Part shown: positions 58,896 through 64,000 of the stretch, in pieces
How positions within the stretch are numbered: position 1 is the first letter of the stretch
Layout of the letters: each line of letters opens with the position of its first letter
The notes under the pieces: model-generated
Told to the model about the DNA's origin: nothing
Databases searched by the model: none
What the model saw: the letters and a program-made list of their open reading frames with translations, nothing else
Position numbers and translations under genes: made by a program
DNA from: Tritrichomonas musculus
Taxonomy: Eukaryota; Parabasalia; Tritrichomonadida; Tritrichomonadidae
DNA: 64,000 nt
Direction: 5' to 3'
Assembly: GCA_039105265.1 (NCBI GenBank)
Contig: JAPFFF010000011.1
Coordinates: 1,736,001 to 1,800,000, forward strand

Positions 58896-59078
58896 ATGAC
58901 TTTTGCTCAAGAGTTTGAATATGAGGAAGATGTTGAAGAAGAAGAATTTGAGGAGGATGAGGAGGAAGAAGAAACCGAAGAAATAGAAGAAGAAGATGAA
59001 GAAGAAGATTTCATTACTTGTGAAGAATTTGACCTTATGATGTCAATGATTATTTCAAATATGAAAGCTAATGAATAA
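58896..59078 (+). CDS. Highly acidic small protein (element O)
   Basis: A 60-residue protein, more than half Glu/Asp in the first 45 residues (EDEEEEETEEIEEEDEEEDF), then FITCEEFDLMMSMIISNMK. It is preceded by TCACTTCACTTTTTTTA. Acidic mimics of DNA and histone-binding tails have this composition; no more can be said. Confidence 0.45.
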   Translation: MTFAQEFEYEEDVEEEEFEEDEEEEETEEIEEEDEEEDFITCEEFDLMMSMIISNMKANE

Positions 59079-59133
59079 AAAATTTTAAACTTTTTCTATT
59101 TATTATTTCACTTCATTATTTCATTTTTTTAAA

Positions 59134-59229
59134 ATGTCTGGACAACAAAAACCTCAACAAAACTTTTCTGAAGAAGAAGAGGAGGAAGAAGAATACATTG
59201 ATATTACCTTGATTATTGGTTTTTCATAA
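59134..59229 (+). CDS. Tiny acidic protein, 31 aa (element O)
   Basis: A short frame starting MSGQQKPQQNFSEEEEEEEE, ending YIDITLIIGFS. It has its own TTCACTTCATTATTTCATTT leader, the same as true O genes, and shares the Glu run with its neighbour at 58896. It is small, but leader and spacing favour a real gene. Confidence 0.4.
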   Translation: MSGQQKPQQNFSEEEEEEEEYIDITLIIGFS

Positions 59230-59273
59230 ATAAATAAATAAACAAAAAAATTTCTTTAAATTAAATTCTTTTT

Positions 59274-59537
59274 TTATTCAGAATTTAAAGTTTGTTTTTC
59301 AATTTCATCCAATCTCTCTTGGATTTCTTTTAATTCATTAGCGTCTGGAGTTTCATTTGAGTCAATTTTTGTTTGGAGTTCTGAAATTTTCTGTCTTAAC
59401 GTGAAAATTTCTTTTACGATTAACCATTCCATGCTATCAATTCTTTTAGCAAGATATTCATAAGAAGGCATATTTGAACATCTTTTTTCTAAGAATTCAA
59501 TTCTTTCTTTTAATGTTTTCTTTTCTAAGAGAGACAT
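59274..59537 (-). CDS. Small coiled-coil protein (element O)
   Basis: An 87-residue protein predicted to be one long coiled coil in two parts (ERIEFLEKRCS and LRQKISELQTKID, then ELKEIQERLDEIEKQ). It starts at 59537 after TTCATTTCACTTTAATTGA. It is divergent from PolB, with 76 bp between starts. Possibly a polymerase accessory or scaffold; not recognised. Confidence 0.55.
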   Translation of the reverse strand: MSLLEKKTLKERIEFLEKRCSNMPSYEYLAKRIDSMEWLIVKEIFTLRQKISELQTKIDSNETPDANELKEIQERLDEIEKQTLNSE

Positions 59538-59613
59538 TCAATTAAAGTGAAATGAAGTTCATATAACAAAATTTTAAACTTTTTTATCTCACCTATTTTT
59601 ATCACTTCATTAA

Positions 59614-62600
59614 ATGACAAATTTATTATCAACACCAGATAGTAGATTAATTCAAATTCATAATAATTTGTATGGCGATTCAAGCTCTTTTGAAAGTTTC
59701 TTAGAAGAAAACAAAGGAAATAAAATCCAAGCAAAAAAAGACATCATTGATTCAATTAAAAGTGCTCTCCATGAAAATAATTATGATGGTGGTGATAATT
59801 CTGAAGCTATTTATTGGTTTTCAAGAGGGATTTCAAATAAATTAAGAAGGAATGCTAATAGATATCAAAATAGAGAAATTCCATTAATTCAATTACCTCC
59901 ACCAAGAGAACCAGAAAGATATATTGATTTTGATGTAGGTTTATTCAATAATATTCAAAATCTTTTAAAAAGTCAAAGAAGAGCAACTGATGATTCAGCT
60001 TTACACACAAAATTTCATAGATGGAAGAAATTAGAAACAAAACAAGATAAATTAGTTGAAGAAATTATGACTAATTTATACAAAAATCCTGATAATTGGG
60101 AAATCAATTTTGAACAATTGAATAATCAAGGAAGAACGTTATTATGCCCCAAATTAGCAAAATTTTTTGATGATGTTGTTTCCCATCATGAAATGAATAG
60201 ACAATATTTAATTTCATATTGTGTTAATAGACAGTGGCATACAATGCCTTTAATTCCTGAAAATTATAATCAATTAAGGCAAAATTTAACAAGGTCAAAT
60301 TTTATCTTTTCAATTGATAAAACTCCTGCAGAATTTTTTTATGATAAAGGTGCTCAAAAAGTTCCTGCATGGTCATTATTTTCAGGTATAAGATTTTATA
60401 GAAATCCAAGAGTTGATACATATTCTGATAGAGGTGGTGAATTCTTTAGTTATTTGGTCAAAGAACAAGTTCCTCAATGTATCAAAGATTATTTAATTAA
60501 ATTACAAATTTTTGATAAATTAACTGACGATAGAAATAAATTTAAACAACGTTCAGAATTAAATGATTGTTGTTTTGTTTATGCTTTATCTCAAACTGAT
60601 GATTATTCAATTGAAGAATTAAATCAAATTAGATTAAGAATTCAAAATAGATATTTATCTCAAAATGCAATTAATCAATTATGTTCTGAATTTAAAATTC
60701 ATTTAAAATTAACTTTTATTGATGAAGATTTTGAAGGAAGAAATAAAAAGCAAACCGTTAAACCGTATTCAAATTCTAAACGTAAAAATTATTTAGGTGT
60801 TGAAAAAGATGAAGCAAATCATATTCATCATTTCAATATCTTTCAAAAACATTATTTCATTGAAGAAAAAACACCTTTTAGTACCTATTATATGAAAAAT
60901 TATGAAGAAATAAATGATGAAACAAAATTTGATAAAGAATACGTTTTAACTTCAAAACATAATAATCAAAGATATTGGAGGAAATCTAAATATTTCATTA
61001 GTTCCTCAAATTTAGTTCGATTATTATTTAAAAAGAATTTATTTAAACCAATAACTTATGGTGAATATTCAATTCTCAATACAATTTATTATAATGAAAT
61101 TGAGAATGATGTTTCAAATATTAAATTAGAATTTGATAAGAATTTTTGTACTCAATTAATTGAACCTAAGAAATATAAAGAACCTAAGAAAAAATTCTAT
61201 CAAACTTATTGGTATTGTGATTTTGAAGCAGATGTTTCAGGTAAAATTCATAGACCTTATATGTGTGTTATTCAAAATGAAAATGGAACCGTTAACAAAA
61301 CTTTTAGAGGAAAAAATTGTAATATTAAATTATTAGAATTTTTACCTGATGAATCAATTATTTATTTTCATAATTTATCTTATGATATTAGAATGTTAGC
61401 TTCATTTGGTATTCAAAAGTCAATAATTAAAGGAACTAAAACAATGATGACCGATATAAATTTCAAAGGGAAAATTTTACATTTCAAAGATACTTTACCA
61501 ATTTTGAATTGTAAATTAGAAAAATTACCTAAAATGTTTAATTTAACTTCTGAATTAGGTGAAATTAAAAAAGAAATTTTTCCTTACAAATATTATACGT
61601 TAGACCGATTAATTTATAATAGAGGGAAAATTTCAGAAGCAGGTCAAAATGAAGATAAAAAATGGTCAAATGAAGATTATTTAAATTTTGTTAGAAATAT
61701 TGATTCAATTCCTGGTTGTAGAATTAATAATTTTGAATTTGATATGTATAAATATTCTCAATTTTATTGTGAACAAGATGTTAATATTTTAAGATTAGGT
61801 TTCAATAAATTTAGAAAAGGTTTCTTAGATGATTTCAAAATTGACCCATTTAAATTTATTTCAATAAGTTCATTGGCAAATGAAGTTTTTAATAGAAAAG
61901 TTTATTACGGTAAGAATTTATATAAAATTGGTGGAGTTGTTAGAAAATTTTGTTCTCATGCAATTTATGGAGGAAGATGTATGACTGCTTATAACAAAAA
62001 GTGGCATACAATGATAAATTTAACCGATTTTGATGCAAAAAGTTTATATCCAAGTGCAATGAGAAGATTATATACAGTTGAAGGAATCCCACAAGTCATC
62101 TCACCTGACCAATTAAACATTGAATTCTTATCAAAACAAGGTGCTTATATTGTTGAAATTGAAATTTCAAAAGTTAACAAACATTATGCTTTTCCATTAA
62201 TTGTTAGAAAAGTTAATGGAATAAATTTAAATGATGACAAATTAAAAGAAGGTGAAAAAATTAAGATGATAGTTGATAATATTTATTTAGAAGATTTAAT
62301 TGAATTTCAAAAAATTGAATACAAAATTTTGAGAGGATATTATTGGTCTGGAAAAAGAGATTATACAATTCAAGAAGAAATTCAAAAAATATTTGATAAA
62401 AGAACAGAATATCAAAAAGAAAAAAATCCGTTGCAAGAATTATATAAATTAATTATGAATTCTTGTTATGGAAAAACAATTGAAAGACCTGTTGAAAAAG
62501 ATTGGAAATATTTAAAGAAAGGTGATGAATTAAATAAATTTTGGACCAAAAATTATAATAAAATTGTTGAATCAATTGAATTAAATGATTCAGAAATTTC

Positions 62601-63216
62601 AGCCGTTAAAACATTGAAACCAATTGATAAACATTTCAATTTTTCTTTGTTAGGAATTCAAGTTCTTTCAATGTCTAAAAGAATTATGAATGAAGTTATG
62701 TGTTTAGCTTTTGATAAAGGTTGTCATATTTATTATGTCGATACAGATAGTTTTATGATTGAATGCCCTGATTTAGTTAAATTAGAAGTTGAATATGAAA
62801 AGAAATACAATAGAAAATTGATAGGAAATAATCTAGGTCAATTTCATTGTGATTTTCCTTCAATTAAAGACCATGATGAAATGCCATGGTCAATTGAAGC
62901 TTATTTTCTAATGAAAAAAATGTATATTCACAAAATAACTGATTCAACTAATGAAATTGATTATGTTATTCGAGGAAAAGGAATAACATTAAATTCAATT
63001 TATCATGCAGCTAATTCAAAATTCAAAGGTGATTTAATGAAACTTTATGAATACTTATTTAACGGAAAAAGTATTCAATTTGATTTAACTCAAGGACAAC
63101 CATGTTTTTCAATGAACAAAGATATGACCGTTTCAACTTTAAATGAATTCTTCAGAAAAATAAAAACAAATTATGAAGAAGGAAAAAGAGAAAAATATTT
63201 TGAATATTCTAAATAA
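59614..63216 (+). CDS. polB: Family B DNA polymerase, protein-primed type (element O)
   Basis: A 1200-residue polymerase, different in type from the two Maverick enzymes and without an HNH domain. N-terminal ~530 residues are unassigned, including an OTU/Cys-protease-like patch (ELNDCCFVYAL and RYLSQNAINQLC). Exonuclease: YCDFEAD (~534), YFHNLSYDIRML, YCEQDVNIL. Polymerase: A, DFDAKSLYPS (~805); B, KLIMNSCYGKT (~948); C, YVDTDS (~1041); then a KKMYI motif. Spacing between A and B fits terminal-protein-primed enzymes of linear plasmids and Polinton-like viruses. It defines element O as self-replicating. Intact. Confidence 0.92.
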   Translation: MTNLLSTPDSRLIQIHNNLYGDSSSFESFLEENKGNKIQAKKDIIDSIKSALHENNYDGGDNSEAIYWFSRGISNKLRRNANRYQNREIPLIQLPPPREPERYIDFDVGLFNNIQNLLKSQRRATDDSALHTKFHRWKKLETKQDKLVEEIMTNLYKNPDNWEINFEQLNNQGRTLLCPKLAKFFDDVVSHHEMNRQYLISYCVNRQWHTMPLIPENYNQLRQNLTRSNFIFSIDKTPAEFFYDKGAQKVPAWSLFSGIRFYRNPRVDTYSDRGGEFFSYLVKEQVPQCIKDYLIKLQIFDKLTDDRNKFKQRSELNDCCFVYALSQTDDYSIEELNQIRLRIQNRYLSQNAINQLCSEFKIHLKLTFIDEDFEGRNKKQTVKPYSNSKRKNYLGVEKDEANHIHHFNIFQKHYFIEEKTPFSTYYMKNYEEINDETKFDKEYVLTSKHNNQRYWRKSKYFISSSNLVRLLFKKNLFKPITYGEYSILNTIYYNEIENDVSNIKLEFDKNFCTQLIEPKKYKEPKKKFYQTYWYCDFEADVSGKIHRPYMCVIQNENGTVNKTFRGKNCNIKLLEFLPDESIIYFHNLSYDIRMLASFGIQKSIIKGTKTMMTDINFKGKILHFKDTLPILNCKLEKLPKMFNLTSELGEIKKEIFPYKYYTLDRLIYNRGKISEAGQNEDKKWSNEDYLNFVRNIDSIPGCRINNFEFDMYKYSQFYCEQDVNILRLGFNKFRKGFLDDFKIDPFKFISISSLANEVFNRKVYYGKNLYKIGGVVRKFCSHAIYGGRCMTAYNKKWHTMINLTDFDAKSLYPSAMRRLYTVEGIPQVISPDQLNIEFLSKQGAYIVEIEISKVNKHYAFPLIVRKVNGINLNDDKLKEGEKIKMIVDNIYLEDLIEFQKIEYKILRGYYWSGKRDYTIQEEIQKIFDKRTEYQKEKNPLQELYKLIMNSCYGKTIERPVEKDWKYLKKGDELNKFWTKNYNKIVESIELNDSEISAVKTLKPIDKHFNFSLLGIQVLSMSKRIMNEVMCLAFDKGCHIYYVDTDSFMIECPDLVKLEVEYEKKYNRKLIGNNLGQFHCDFPSIKDHDEMPWSIEAYFLMKKMYIHKITDSTNEIDYVIRGKGITLNSIYHAANSKFKGDLMKLYEYLFNGKSIQFDLTQGQPCFSMNKDMTVSTLNEFFRKIKTNYEEGKREKYFEYSK

Positions 63217-63274
63217 ACTTTTTGAATTAAAATTTTAGCCGTTTATTTTCACTTCATCACTTCACTTTTATTTT

Positions 63275-63466
63275 ATGTCCAATAATACAAACCCAATTCT
63301 TTTAATTGATAATAATGAATTTGAAGAATTAAAACAACAAGTGAATATCAATACTGTTCAAATTCAATGGTGGAAAAATATCGTATCTATTTGGATTGCT
63401 ATACAAATAACAACAATTATGTTGATGGGTTTCTATTATTTAATTAAATTATCACAAAAAGTTTAA
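63275..63466 (+). CDS. Small membrane protein (element O)
   Basis: A 63-residue protein with a helical, polar first half (NNEFEELKQQVNINTVQIQWW) and one strongly hydrophobic segment (IVSIWIAIQITTIMLMGFYYLI, ~37-58). The start follows TCACTTCATCACTTCACTTTTATTTT, a doubled leader motif. Probably a tail-anchored membrane protein. Function unknown. Confidence 0.55.
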   Translation: MSNNTNPILLIDNNEFEELKQQVNINTVQIQWWKNIVSIWIAIQITTIMLMGFYYLIKLSQKV

Positions 63467-63501
63467 ATAAAAAAACGTTTTTTTATTCATTATCTTTATT
63501 T

Positions 63502-64000
63502 TTAAAATGAAACGATTAATGGAATTTGAAAGATGAATTCACCATATTCATCATTTTGCTGTTCATAAATTATATCAATTCCATTATTAGAGTAAGAATA
63601 TGAATTTTCTTCTTCTGAAAATTTCATTGTTTGAGTGGATTGAGTAGATTTGAATTCTATTTCTGAACAAGTTTCATTTTCTACTGGTTGTTTCTTCTTT
63701 TTGCCATACAAAATTACAATAACCAATAGAATTAATAGAATTCCAACTCCACAAAACACAAAGATTCCAATCAGTAATGCAAAATTTCTATTATTTCTTG
63801 GCTTTTCTTTGAGAATTCCAATCAAATTTTCAGCATTGGAATTCTATTAATTCTGAACTTTCAATTTCTAGTGAACTGTCTAGTGAACTTTCAATTTCTA
63901 GTGGACTGTCTAGTGAACTTTCCTCTGAACTTTCAATTTCAGTTGGATTCATTGATGGACTCTCAATTTCTAGTGAACTTTCCAATGAACTTTCAATTTC
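63502..64000 (-). pseudogene. Ser/Glu-repeat membrane protein, frameshifted and cut by window edge (element O)
   Basis: Read from the right edge, the minus strand is open with repeats of the type SSLEIESSLDSS until a stop at ~63836. The next frame then continues ~110 residues with a basic stretch (KEKPRNNR), one membrane helix (FALLIGIFVFCGVGILLILL), a KKKK stop-transfer patch and a Ser/Glu-rich cytoplasmic tail. A single frameshift near 63845 would join the two into a type I-like surface protein. The second part alone has no ATG. It is a decayed gene or a sequencing error. Confidence 0.5.

Noticed and set aside
1-64000. Bacterial or phage origin, because of the fibre-like and KilA-N proteins
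   Set aside because: No Shine-Dalgarno sites, initiator-like TCA motifs at starts, Maverick-type ends and 6-bp duplications all point to a eukaryotic integrating element.

Overview
The window is made entirely of mobile, virus-like DNA from an AT-rich protist genome. A trichomonad (Trichomonas vaginalis or a relative) is the best guess. Genes are intronless. Many start codons lie 5-30 bases after TCA-C/T-T/A motifs, which resemble the trichomonad initiator (Inr). Two complete elements look like Maverick/Polintons, which are very abundant in T. vaginalis. TAA, TAG and TGA all act as stops, so the standard code applies. No cellular gene was recognised.

The layout is three elements nested inside one another. 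(1) Outer element O occupies 1-4444 and 57695-64000. It is a different kind of element, very A-rich, with its own protein-primed-type family B DNA polymerase (59614-63216), a D12-class adenine methyltransferase, an HNH protein, a GIY-YIG-like remnant and many small unknown genes. Both of its ends lie outside the window. (2) Maverick A (MavA, 4445-57694, 53,250 bp) sits inside the methyltransferase gene of O. It has terminal inverted repeats starting AGTAGTAATA and a 6-bp target duplication ATGGTC. (3) Maverick B (MavB, 8598-31194, 22,597 bp) sits inside a structural gene of MavA. It has about 904-bp inverted repeats starting AGAGAGTAAG and a 6-bp target duplication AACGAT. Two further gene-free insertions lie in MavA, each with a 10-bp target duplication: M1 (42006-44826), inside an HNH gene, and M2 (45995-51004), just upstream of the KilA-N gene. 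Without its insertions MavA is about 22.8 kb, close to MavB in size.

MavA and MavB carry matching gene sets: PolB with an internal HNH domain, retrovirus-like integrase, FtsK/HerA-type packaging ATPase, major capsid protein, a large fibre-like protein, an 830-850-residue conserved protein next to the fibre, a small basic capsid-associated protein, coiled-coil proteins, a KilA-N DNA-binding protein and several small conserved proteins. Together these describe an integrating DNA virus: PolB copies the genome, integrase inserts it with a 6-bp duplication, the ATPase packages it, and the capsid and fibre proteins build the particle. No maturation protease was recognised in either element. MavB looks intact. 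In MavA the polymerase, integrase and ATPase are open, but the capsid gene carries an in-frame TGA, the fibre gene carries an in-frame TAG, and two other genes are split by insertions.

Gene order differs by blocks. The structural block (coiled-coil genes to fibre) is inverted in MavA relative to MavB, and the ATPase and polymerase blocks are exchanged. HNH genes occupy different sites in O, MavA and MavB, as expected for homing-type genes moving between elements. Functions are assigned from motifs visible in the sequence and general family knowledge; no database search was possible.
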